A stretch of 41,337 bases of DNA from Bacteroidota bacterium (GTDB taxonomy: Bacteria; Bacteroidota; Bacteroidia; Bacteroidales; Prolixibacteraceae): assembly GCA_030684645.1 (NCBI GenBank), contig JAUXUF010000313.1:1-41337 (forward strand), written 5' to 3'. The notes below the pieces were generated by a model. That model was not told where the DNA came from. It ran no database searches and worked only from the letters and a program-made list of their open reading frames with translations. Shown piece by piece: positions 9,147 through 16,626 of the stretch. The translations under genes and the position numbers were made by a program. Position 1 is the stretch's first letter. Every line of letters starts with the position of its first letter.

Positions 9147-10205
9147 TTAATTCAGGATTGTTTTTCCTTCGAAAGTAATGGTACGAAGAATCGCTTTAGC
9201 TTTTGCTGCTGCATCGTCAGTCAACGGGGCATAATTTACGTTTGGAGCCTGAGCCTGAGCATCGGCGCTAACCAGCCAATCCAACAATTTGACTGTTGCT
9301 TCAGCCTGAGCCAGTGAACGTCCATTGTATGCCTGTTCCTTATAAAGTATAATCCAGGTAAATCCGCTGATCGGATAAGATTCAGGATCGCTAGAATTAG
9401 TCAGCATGATACGGGTATCGGCAGGAATATTTCCTTTTGCCGCAGCACTCACCGAAGTCATAGTAGGAAGCACATATTCGCCATTGCTGTTCTGAATTTT
9501 AGCCATTTGTATTTTCTGGGCAAACGCATATTCCGAGCCAACATAACCAATTGCACCTTCAGTCTGGCTAACAGTTCCAACTACTCCCGGATTTCCTTTG
9601 GCGCCCATTCCAACAGGCCAGTTCAGCGATTTGCCAACACCTACTTTATCTGCCCAGTTTTTGCTAATCTTGGTCATGTAATCAGAGAAAATCTGAGTTG
9701 TTCCGCTACCGTCTGAACGGTGAACAAACATGATTTTGGTATCTGGCAATTTTACACCTGCATTGTTTGCTGCAATTTGAGCATCATTCCATTGGGTGAT
9801 TTCGCCTAAGAAGATTTTTTCAAGTAATACGTTTGACAATTTCAATTCGTCAACTCCAGGTAAATTATAAGCGATAACTACTGCTCCCAAACAAGTCGGG
9901 ATGTGAACAATTGGTGCAGGCATTTCAGCCATTGCCTTATCATCCAGAAAAGCGTCAGTAGCTCCAAAATCGACCACTTTATCAGTCAGACTGCGGATGC
10001 CACCACCAGATCCGATGCCACCATAAGTGATATCAATATCTTTATTTGCTTCCGAATAATTCTTGAAAACCAGATTATAATAAGGCTGGGGGAAAGTTGC
10101 TCCGGCAGCAGTAAGAGAAATTTTTTCTCCGGCAGATTTTTTTGCTGAATTCTGGCAGGAACTGAAAACGACGGCCAACACAAGTACTAGAATAATTGCT
10201 TTCAT
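9147..10205 (-). CDS. pstS: Phosphate-binding lipoprotein PstS
   Basis: This 352-residue substrate-binding protein captures phosphate in the periplasm. The N-terminus is a lipoprotein signal peptide ending in FSSC (Cys17 as lipidation site). The mature part begins with the PstS signature LTAAGATFPQPYYN, then YGGIGSGGGIRSL and HRSDGSGTTQIF, which supply the phosphate-coordinating Ser, Arg, Asp and Thr residues in this family. QTEGAIGYVGSEYA follows in the second lobe. It lies 25 nt downstream of the porin gene and 16 nt upstream of pstC. Confidence 0.95.
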   Translation of the reverse strand: MKAIILVLVLAVVFSSCQNSAKKSAGEKISLTAAGATFPQPYYNLVFKNYSEANKDIDITYGGIGSGGGIRSLTDKVVDFGATDAFLDDKAMAEMPAPIVHIPTCLGAVVIAYNLPGVDELKLSNVLLEKIFLGEITQWNDAQIAANNAGVKLPDTKIMFVHRSDGSGTTQIFSDYMTKISKNWADKVGVGKSLNWPVGMGAKGNPGVVGTVSQTEGAIGYVGSEYAFAQKIQMAKIQNSNGEYVLPTMTSVSAAAKGNIPADTRIMLTNSSDPESYPISGFTWIILYKEQAYNGRSLAQAEATVKLLDWLVSADAQAQAPNVNYAPLTDDAAAKAKAILRTITFEGKTILN

Positions 10206-10230
10206 GATTTTTTTTATTAAGTTTTTTGTT

Positions 10231-11208
10231 CTAAAATTTTATTTCACAATTTAACATCAATGTCGAGCTAAAGGCTTGTGAACTTTGAGCAGGGCTCCAT
10301 CCACGATAATTCGGTGATAGTTTTACTCCTGAAACCGGCGAATATTCAAACCCTGCCATAAATAGTTTTCCGTCTTTAGCAACATCCCAATTTGCAGTTT
10401 GTCCGGAAAGTGTATTCGACTGAAGATCGTCGAAACGTGCAAAGAAATTAGCTTTCTTAGATACTTTGTACGTTCCATAAATCGATGGGCCAAAAGAATC
10501 TTTACCGCTAACCATTCCATGATTTTTCTGATAGTTGTACTCGACCGCAAGAGAAAAGTTATCTGCTTTATAACCGACAAATCCTGCGTAAGTATTCTGA
10601 GTATTCATTACATCAGCCATTCCACGAAGGGTCAATGATTTAACCGGACTAATTGTAAGCCCGAATGCAGTTTTGAATATATTGTCGGCTTGTAAACTTT
10701 TATAACCTTCACCATTTGTCATGGCCACATCAACACTTACTTTATCACTAATTTTGTAGGCAACGCTGGTTCCAAGATCAGCACTGGCTGCTAAGCCGTA
10801 TTCATCCTGAAATACTTTTTCCAAATAACGGTAACCCCAGAAGCTTTCCTGTACCTTAAACTGTGTAGTAGGAATTATACCGAAATCAACCGAAAGATTA
10901 TTGTGTTCGTAATTCAAGAAGGCATTTTTCACAAAGGCTGTCATTTGTAGTTTACCTACTCCAGGATTAGCCACGTCATAAACAACAGTTCCTGAAAATT
11001 CTTTACTGAAGTGATGCTCATACCCCAGGTAAACACGTGTTATTTCGAACGCTGATAAGGAACTGCCATCAGAAAATGTACTGTGAAAATTACTAAACAC
11101 CCGGATAATTGGTTTTCCGTTTGGTTTGAATGCTTCTTTGGGTTCCTGCGACATACCTAAAATCGTGATACAAAGTACCAACATGGTTGTAAGAATTGAT
11201 TTTTTCAT
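10231..11208 (-). CDS. Outer-membrane beta-barrel (porin-like) protein, first gene of the Pho operon
   Basis: This 325-residue protein has a Sec signal peptide (MKKSILTTML to about GMSQ) and then many alternating amphipathic strands with aromatic girdles (for example RVYLGYEHHF and GFVGYKADNFSLAVEYNY). It ends in ...EIKF, a terminal Phe typical of outer-membrane barrels. The frame is open to 11262, but the ATG at 11208 was chosen because it begins a proper signal peptide; the upstream codons overlap the probable promoter. By position it should provide phosphate passage across the outer membrane, analogous in role to Pho-controlled porins elsewhere. Substrate specificity is inferred from the operon only. 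Confidence 0.75.
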   Translation of the reverse strand: MKKSILTTMLVLCITILGMSQEPKEAFKPNGKPIIRVFSNFHSTFSDGSSLSAFEITRVYLGYEHHFSKEFSGTVVYDVANPGVGKLQMTAFVKNAFLNYEHNNLSVDFGIIPTTQFKVQESFWGYRYLEKVFQDEYGLAASADLGTSVAYKISDKVSVDVAMTNGEGYKSLQADNIFKTAFGLTISPVKSLTLRGMADVMNTQNTYAGFVGYKADNFSLAVEYNYQKNHGMVSGKDSFGPSIYGTYKVSKKANFFARFDDLQSNTLSGQTANWDVAKDGKLFMAGFEYSPVSGVKLSPNYRGWSPAQSSQAFSSTLMLNCEIKF

Positions 11209-11248
11209 TTTATACTCAAGATTAAAATTGATTTCTATTAAGCCGGTA

Positions 11249-11311
11249 CAAAGATGAGGCACTGCAATTACAGGCTTGTTACAGTATTATTACAAAACGA
11301 TTAAATTAACA
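11249..11311 (-). promoter_or_regulatory. Candidate Pho operator (11-bp-phased direct repeats) and -7 box of the porin-pst-pho operon
   Basis: On the plus strand TTACA occurs at 11268, 11279 and 11290, with TTAAA at 11301, a spacing of exactly 11 bp. Read in the direction of transcription this gives TTGTAA, CTGTAA, CTGTAA, resembling CTGTCA half-sites of enterobacterial Pho boxes, which also have an 11-bp period. Eleven bases past the last repeat is CATCTTTG (plus 11249-11256), one mismatch from the Bacteroidota -7 consensus TAnnTTTG, and no good -33 box is present, as expected for an activator-dependent promoter. The remaining 211 nt up to 11522 show nothing recognisable. Confidence 0.65.
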
Positions 11312-11522
11312 AGTTTGTAATCTTATCTAAATCAAAATAATCAATGAATCAAACAAATAAGACATTTTGCCTATCATTAATCCGGATAAAATACAATTAC
11401 AATAAGATTAAAGGTTACATAAACGAGAAGGCACAAATTGAAAACCCTGAAGAAAAAATGGGGTCATTGCCTATCGGAGCAGATCGTTTGAAATGATTTC
11501 GGTGTAAAAGATCAACTGACTA

Positions 11523-12278
11523 CTATAGCAATAACAAGAATGCTGAAATAACGGTAATCACAATTACGAATCCGCGGTAAGTATGTTCAGGAATTATTTT
11601 AACGAATTTAAACCCAAGCACAGCGCCCAAAGCAATGGCCGGTAAAGTGATCAGGTCAACAGTCAGGCTTTGGATGCTGATGTTATTCCAAACGAACATC
11701 TGCAATGGAAACTTTGAGATATTAATGATCAGGAAAAACCAGGCGCCGGTGCCAATGAAATTGTTTTTTGGAAGATGCATGGCCAGCAGGTAAATAGCAA
11801 ATACCGGACCCGCCACATTGCCGATCATGGTTGCAAAACCGCCCAGAATACCCATCAATGCCGCAAACCACCATTTGTCAGGAAAAAAACGGGTTCCTTT
11901 CCTTTTGTCCTGCCAAATCATCAGCCCGATACTGAAAAATACCAAAATGGCAATCAGGTTTTTAAACTGTTCGTCGTTTACGATTTTGCCGATCCACAGC
12001 GCAATCAGAAGGCCAACCACTGCCCAGGGCAGAACTTTGATCAGGTGGGTCCAGTTGGCATGACGGCGGTAATAAGCCACTCCAAAAATATCGGCCATCA
12101 TCAGGATAGGAAGCAGCACTCCGGTTGACTGTTTGGCTCCGAAAATAAATGCCAGAGCGGGTACAACAATCATCGAAACGCCCGGGACACCAACTTTAGA
12201 CATTCCGATCAGCATTCCGCAAATTAAAATGATTCCCCATTCGAGGGCGTTAATGTGCAGCGGGGAGAGCAATTCCAT
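11523..12278 (-). CDS. TauE/SafE-family membrane exporter
   Basis: This 251-residue membrane protein has about seven to eight hydrophobic segments. Its N-terminal GMLIGMSKVGVPGVSMIVVP and central GILGGFATMIGNVAGPVFAIYL segments are the two repeated glycine-rich motifs of the TauE/SafE family (sulfite/sulfoacetate exporters and related anion transporters). The substrate cannot be read from the sequence, and no sulfur-metabolism gene is adjacent. It is preceded by about 270 nt without a gene and then dusB on the same strand. Confidence 0.85.
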   Translation of the reverse strand: MELLSPLHINALEWGIILICGMLIGMSKVGVPGVSMIVVPALAFIFGAKQSTGVLLPILMMADIFGVAYYRRHANWTHLIKVLPWAVVGLLIALWIGKIVNDEQFKNLIAILVFFSIGLMIWQDKRKGTRFFPDKWWFAALMGILGGFATMIGNVAGPVFAIYLLAMHLPKNNFIGTGAWFFLIINISKFPLQMFVWNNISIQSLTVDLITLPAIALGAVLGFKFVKIIPEHTYRGFVIVITVISAFLLLL

Positions 12279-12545
12279 ACTTAATTATTTGATCCGGCGA
12301 TAAAAGTAAAAGATTGGATTGGGATATCAATAAAATAAACGAAAGTTTTATGATCAGAAATGAAGGATTCGAAATTAACGATTTATCTGAATGTCATCGA
12401 TTCGCAGCGATCTTCAATCAGAAACTGTCTATGCTGTATCCGTCCCCACCTGAAGAAATTCAGTGTGGCATTAAAGATTTGCCCCAAATCGGTTCTTCCG
12501 AAGTTACTTCATCCTTGGATTTCCACCATTTCCTTTCGCTTCTCT

Positions 12546-13559
12546 TTATTTCAAACTAACATTCGTATAATCGAGCCGAATATTTCCGTACTGATTTTCA
12601 ATCTCAGAGAGTACTTGCTGAACCTCTTCCATCGTATTGGCCCGTAACAAGCGGATTCGTAAGTCACGGAAATTCTCCAGTCCGGGGAAATATTTATTAA
12701 AATGACGGCGCATCATCAGGATTCCACTCAGAACGTTGTCTTTCGATTCGATGGACAAATCAAGATGTTTTCGGACTTGCACCAGCACTTCAGAAACAGT
12801 TGGTGGAGGTAATAATTCTCCGGTTTTCAGGTAATGTTTTATTTCGTTGAAAATCCAGGGTCTCCCGATTGATCCGCGGCCGATCATCAGTGCATCTACC
12901 CCACTCTTTTCCAGAAATGCTTTCGCTTTTTCAGGTCCGTTAATGTCGCCGTTTCCAATAATGGGAATATGAATACGCTGACATTCTTTTACTTTTCCAA
13001 TCATCTCCCAGTCAGCCTCTCCGGTGTATAACTGGTTGCGGGTCCGGCCATGAATTGCCAGCGCTGAAACTCCGGCGTCCTGCATTCGTTCGGCTACTTC
13101 CACAATAATTCTATTGTTATCGTCCCAGCCCAGACGGGTTTTGGCTGTAACCGGTAATTTTACCGCTTTTACAATGGCTTCGGTCATTTGCTGCATCAGG
13201 TCCGGAGTTTGAAGCATGCAAGCCCCGGCTCCTTTCCGCACAATTTTTTTCATGGGGCAGCCGAAATTGAGATCAATAAAATCAGGTTGTGATTCTTCAG
13301 CTAATTTGGCGGCATTAACCATCGATTCAATATCGTGCCCATAAATCTGAATCGCCACCGGTCGGTCAAAATCAAACAAAGTCATTTTTTGTTTCGTCTT
13401 CAGAATGTCACGAATCAGTGCTTCCGACGAAACGAACTCGGTGTAAACCACATCGGCGCCATTCTTTTTACAGATTTGCCGAAACGATTTAAAAGTCACA
13501 TCCTCCATAGGCGCCAAAAACAATGGCATCACACCCAAATCAATTGTTCCGATCTTCAC
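12546..13559 (-). CDS. dusB: tRNA-dihydrouridine synthase (DusB-type)
   Basis: This 337-residue flavoenzyme reduces specific uridines in tRNA to dihydrouridine. The FMN-binding TIM barrel begins LGVMPLFLAPMEDVT, followed by DLNFGCPMKKIVRKGAGACML with the catalytic Cys near residue 99. K.RLGWD, ALAIHGRTRNQLY, PIIGNGDI and DALMIGRGSIGRPW follow in the usual order. A small helical tRNA-binding domain fills the C-terminus. Assignment to the DusB subgroup is by overall similarity. About 260 nt separate it from the next gene upstream, which runs divergently. Confidence 0.88.
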   Translation of the reverse strand: MKIGTIDLGVMPLFLAPMEDVTFKSFRQICKKNGADVVYTEFVSSEALIRDILKTKQKMTLFDFDRPVAIQIYGHDIESMVNAAKLAEESQPDFIDLNFGCPMKKIVRKGAGACMLQTPDLMQQMTEAIVKAVKLPVTAKTRLGWDDNNRIIVEVAERMQDAGVSALAIHGRTRNQLYTGEADWEMIGKVKECQRIHIPIIGNGDINGPEKAKAFLEKSGVDALMIGRGSIGRPWIFNEIKHYLKTGELLPPPTVSEVLVQVRKHLDLSIESKDNVLSGILMMRRHFNKYFPGLENFRDLRIRLLRANTMEEVQQVLSEIENQYGNIRLDYTNVSLK

Positions 13560-13615
13560 AGTCTTTATCTTTTAACGATCTTTGAAATTCGAGACAAAGT
13601 AAGTAACAAAGTATC

Positions 13616-13715
13616 AAAGTGACAAAGCGCCTGAAATTTTATCCCTGCGATCAATTTCACTTGCAAAATATCATGAAAGGCCAGAAACTTTGCTACATAG
13701 GTACTTTGTCACTTT
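13616..13715. repeat. Separated 12-bp inverted repeat between dusB and the lipoprotein gene
   Basis: AAAGTGACAAAG (13616-13627) is repeated in inverted orientation as CTTTGTCACTTT (13704-13715), 76 nt apart. Near the left copy are degenerate direct copies of AAGTAACAAAGTATCAAAG. It may be a remnant of a small dispersed repeat or an operator. No function can be assigned. Confidence 0.5.
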
Positions 13716-13820
13716 ATCCGTAACTTTACGCAACCAAAAAGGATCTTCTTCCGTCTGATATGAAATAAGGAATTAGAGCTAAATCTATAACTGGTAATTA
13801 AAAATTTAAAAACAAGTATC

Positions 13821-14237
13821 ATGAAACTCAAATCTGTCATCAAATACGTATTAGTTTTTTTCCTTTTCACCGGAATAGCTTGTGAAGAAACGACTACTTT
13901 GGAGAACACCTTTACGATTGGCACGCCAAAAGCTTTTCGCATCAATCAACTTTATACTTCTACTGATGGCGTATATAATTTGTTGATTAATGAGATCGGA
14001 GATTCGCGTTGTCCGGAAGGAGTGGAATGTATTTGGTCAGGCGAAGTAACAGTAAAAGGCGAATGGACCGCCAACAAAAACAAATCGAATTTTGAACTGC
14101 ATTCGATAATGAATCAACAGCAAACATATCCTACCGGATTTACCATTCAGATTGTTCATGCCGATCCCTACCCCAAATATGGCGCCGATTCAAAACCTGA
14201 AAATTTGGTGGTTACTATGCTGATTAAAGAGAAATAA
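13821..14237 (+). CDS. Small secreted lipoprotein of unknown function
   Basis: This 138-residue protein starts with a hydrophobic signal peptide ending in GIAC (Cys21), followed by acidic residues (EETT), as often seen in Bacteroidota surface lipoproteins. The mature part contains the motif DSRCPEGVECIWSGEVTV (about residues 56-73), a pattern I recognise from small uncharacterised Bacteroidota lipoproteins. The two Cys of this motif could form a disulfide. The rest looks like a small beta-sandwich. It is a single gene between two minus-strand genes, with a hairpin just downstream. Function is unknown. Confidence 0.75.
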   Translation: MKLKSVIKYVLVFFLFTGIACEETTTLENTFTIGTPKAFRINQLYTSTDGVYNLLINEIGDSRCPEGVECIWSGEVTVKGEWTANKNKSNFELHSIMNQQQTYPTGFTIQIVHADPYPKYGADSKPENLVVTMLIKEK

Positions 14238-14259
14238 GAAGCCTCCTTCATTATAATCA

Positions 14260-14289
14260 TGATCCGATGACTTCGAGTTCATCGGATCA
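14260..14289. terminator. Hairpin between convergent lipoprotein and helicase genes
   Basis: TGATCCGATGA (14260-14270) and TCATCGGATCA (14279-14289) form a perfect 11-bp stem with an 8-nt loop. No T-run follows on either strand, so termination is probable only from its location between convergent genes. Confidence 0.5.
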
Positions 14290-14303
14290 ACAGCAGCATA
14301 TTG

Positions 14304-15614
14304 CTAGATAAGGGTCACCCTTATTTTCTTATTCTTCAACCTGCTGTTATCGACCCGTTCAATAAGTTGATCCACTCCGGATGCCTCTACCCCAACAAAA
14401 GTGCAGTCCGTCTTGATTTCAATGATCCCCAACTGATCTTTACCAAGCAGGCCTTGTTTCATAAATAATCCTGCAATATCTCCTTTCGAAATTTTATCTT
14501 TTCTTCCGCCTGAAACAAACAGGGTTTTCCAGGTTGAATCTGACGTTTTTGCCGCCACCTTTAAGACTTCAATTTCAGCATTTTCGATAAAATCAGGTAG
14601 TTTTTCGTGTTGCCCTTTCAACACATAAGCGGTTCCATCATTGAACATCCGGGCGGTGCGTCCGTTCCGGTGAGTGAACTCATGACTCCGTTGCGGAAGC
14701 TGGTAATGAATGATGAATTTAATCTCCGGAATGTCGATCCCTCTTGCAGCAAGGTCGGTGGCTACAATTAACCGGTGAGTTCCGTTCCGAAACTTGATGA
14801 GCGCCCTTTCCCGGTCTTTTTGTTCCATTCCGCCATAAAAACAACCATGACCAATTTTGTTTTCACTCAGAAAGTCACTCACATCCTGAATGGTATCTTT
14901 TAAATTGCAAAAGATAATTCCCGGCTGATTCCCCAAATGACGGAGCAGATCTGCCAGAATCTCCAACTTATCCGGAGAATTGGAAAGTATTGTTTTAATC
15001 TTCAGTTGCGAAGTTCCCTGATCCAGGTAATTAATCAGGATTGGACTTTTTAATCCGACAAACTTAGGAATCTCCACTTCCTGTGTGGCTGAAGTCAGTA
15101 TCTTTTTCCGGACATTTGGTAGCAAAACCAGAATCTCCTTCATTTCTGTTTCAAATCCGATCTCCAGCGATTTGTCAAATTCATCGAGAACAAGTGTATG
15201 GATAAACTCTGATGAAAAGTTCTCCCTTCGCAAATGATCGGCAATCCTTCCAGGCGTACCAATTAGCATGGCTGGCCGGTGTTTGATCTCCGTTTTATCT
15301 TTCGAACCGGCTCTCCCGCCGTAAACTGCATTGGCCTTATAACCCGTTCCCATTTCCCGGACCACCTGCTCGATCTGAATCGCTAATTCCCTGGAAGGGA
15401 CAACAATCAATGCCTGAACTTCGGCACAAGTTATATCTAATTCTGCAATGATGGGCAGCAGGAATGCCACGGTTTTACCTGTACCGGTTGGGGAAAGTAA
15501 TACAATTTCAGGATTGGAAAGAATAGCCTCCTGAGCCTCTTCCTGCATGGCATTGAGTTTCTCGATGCTCAGTTTTTCCAGAATATTCGTTTGATTTTTA
15601 ATTGAACTTGACAT
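14304..15614 (-). CDS. DbpA-like DEAD-box RNA helicase with DEFD motif II
   Basis: This 436-residue ATP-dependent RNA helicase shows SPTGTGKTVAF (motif I), PSRELAIQ (Ia), GTPGRIADHL (Ib), LVLDEFDKSLE (motif II), TSATQE (III), ATDLAARGIDIPEI and HRNGRTARM (VI). Motif II is DEFD instead of DEAD. The C-terminal 75 residues (from about GGRKDKISKGDIAGLF) resemble the DbpA RNA-binding domain, which in E. coli targets 23S rRNA during 50S assembly. A role in ribosome assembly is inferred. It is a single gene; a stable hairpin near 14260-14289 may end its transcript. Confidence 0.88.
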   Translation of the reverse strand: MSSSIKNQTNILEKLSIEKLNAMQEEAQEAILSNPEIVLLSPTGTGKTVAFLLPIIAELDITCAEVQALIVVPSRELAIQIEQVVREMGTGYKANAVYGGRAGSKDKTEIKHRPAMLIGTPGRIADHLRRENFSSEFIHTLVLDEFDKSLEIGFETEMKEILVLLPNVRKKILTSATQEVEIPKFVGLKSPILINYLDQGTSQLKIKTILSNSPDKLEILADLLRHLGNQPGIIFCNLKDTIQDVSDFLSENKIGHGCFYGGMEQKDRERALIKFRNGTHRLIVATDLAARGIDIPEIKFIIHYQLPQRSHEFTHRNGRTARMFNDGTAYVLKGQHEKLPDFIENAEIEVLKVAAKTSDSTWKTLFVSGGRKDKISKGDIAGLFMKQGLLGKDQLGIIEIKTDCTFVGVEASGVDQLIERVDNSRLKNKKIRVTLI

Positions 15615-15844
15615 CCGGCAAAGGTATAGTTAATTATATGGATTGTAGCAGAGCGAATTTATGATTGTGATTTTACTATCGGATTCGTTTCCATCCACTT
15701 CGAACCGTCTTCTCCTTTTACCTTTTTTCTGACTATTTCGCAATATTGAACGACCTTTATAGCTATTAATAATACCTGAACCACAAACAAATTTGTGAAT
15801 TAACGATCTTTGCCTTCATTTCACTGGCAGAATGCCGGAATAAA

Positions 15845-15879
15845 GTCAGCCCAACAAATTTGAAATTTGTTGGGCTGAC
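15845..15879 (-). terminator. Long palindromic hairpin downstream of the cytochrome c gene
   Basis: The arms 15845-15861 and 15863-15879 are perfect 17-nt reverse complements around a single central base (core GTCAGCCCAACAAATTT). The minus-strand side is followed by a short T-rich stretch. It lies about 30 nt past the cytochrome stop codon. The rest of 15615-15907 shows no gene. Confidence 0.65.
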
Positions 15880-15907
15880 ATCAGGATGCATGAAATGCAA
15901 ACAGGCC

Positions 15908-16336
15908 TTATTTAACTACTGACCGCAAGTATTCAAGCACCGACCTGGCCTTGTCCTGATTAAGTTCAGGGTCAATCATAATAATGTTGTTGTATTTCTT
16001 TATCAGCGCTTTTACACTTGGATCTTTTTTCTGCATTTCTGCAGTGTTTAAAAGCAAATTCATGATGTATTCAGGAGTACGGTCTTTGGTGATGTTCCTG
16101 AGTGGCGGGCCAATTTTCAACTGGTCCAATTCGTGGCAAAGGACACATTTTTCATTGAAAATGCTTTTTCCTTCAGCAACCATTTTTTTGTCAATTGTTG
16201 GGTCAATTTTCAAACTTTTAATGGGGCCGACGCCAAGATTTTTATCCTGAGCAGTTGACTGCAAAATGCCGGCACCCATGCAAAGAAATGAAGCAATGGC
16301 CAACGAAAATACAAAAAAGAACAAATGCTTTTTCAT
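15908..16336 (-). CDS. Secreted single-heme cytochrome c
   Basis: This 142-residue protein carries an N-terminal signal peptide or anchor (MKKHLFFFVFSLAIASFLC to about STAQ), a single heme-binding CVLCH motif (Cys64, Cys67, His68), the LKIGPPLRNI segment common after the heme site, and Met120 in NNIIMID as the probable distal ligand. It is therefore a class I c-type cytochrome acting in the periplasm as an electron carrier. There is no adjacent oxidase or heme-lyase gene to define its partner. It is divergent from dnaE; the shared upstream region holds an 11-bp-phased repeat array. Confidence 0.85.
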   Translation of the reverse strand: MKKHLFFFVFSLAIASFLCMGAGILQSTAQDKNLGVGPIKSLKIDPTIDKKMVAEGKSIFNEKCVLCHELDQLKIGPPLRNITKDRTPEYIMNLLLNTAEMQKKDPSVKALIKKYNNIIMIDPELNQDKARSVLEYLRSVVK

Positions 16337-16441
16337 AATCTATTCATATAAATATTAATTAAAAAGCGTTATCAATAATAAAAGTGGTATAATCTGTAAG
16401 AGTACTAATAATTTGAGATAATTATTTTTTAGATTATGGTA

Positions 16442-16469
16442 TTAACATCGCAATAACATCGCATTAACA
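16442..16469. promoter_or_regulatory. Three 11-bp-phased TTAACA repeats between cytochrome c and dnaE
   Basis: TTAACA (16442-16447), ATAACA (16453-16458) and TTAACA (16464-16469) are separated by identical TCGCA spacers. The 11-bp period and core resemble binding arrays of OmpR/PhoB-type regulators. Whether it serves the divergent cytochrome gene, dnaE or neither is unclear. Confidence 0.4.
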
Positions 16470-16477
16470 AAAAATGG

Positions 16478-16507
16478 TTTTCATCTTTATTCAGTTGTAT
16501 AAGTTTG
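16478..16507 (+). promoter_or_regulatory. Possible dnaE promoter
   Basis: TAAGTTTG (16500-16507) is an exact match to the Bacteroidota -7 box TAnnTTTG, with TTTT 18 nt upstream (16478-16481) as a weak -33 box. It would leave a 5' UTR of about 110 nt before dnaE. Confidence 0.4.
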
Positions 16508-16626
16508 GAGTTATTAATTTCCATTTTTTATCAACAACTCTTCTTTCAGGGATACGAATTGATAACTTTACCTTTCCTGAACATCCGGTTTCAGGAATTA
16601 GTAATTTGTGACTTAATTCGCTGACA

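Noticed and set aside
11209-11262. Longer start for the Pho-operon porin
   Set aside because: It would place coding sequence over the -7 box and hide the signal peptide; the ATG at 11208 begins a normal Sec signal.
12314-12647. Short plus-strand frames between the TauE gene and dusB
   Set aside because: They overlap the dusB 3' end and lack any family pattern or credible start signal.
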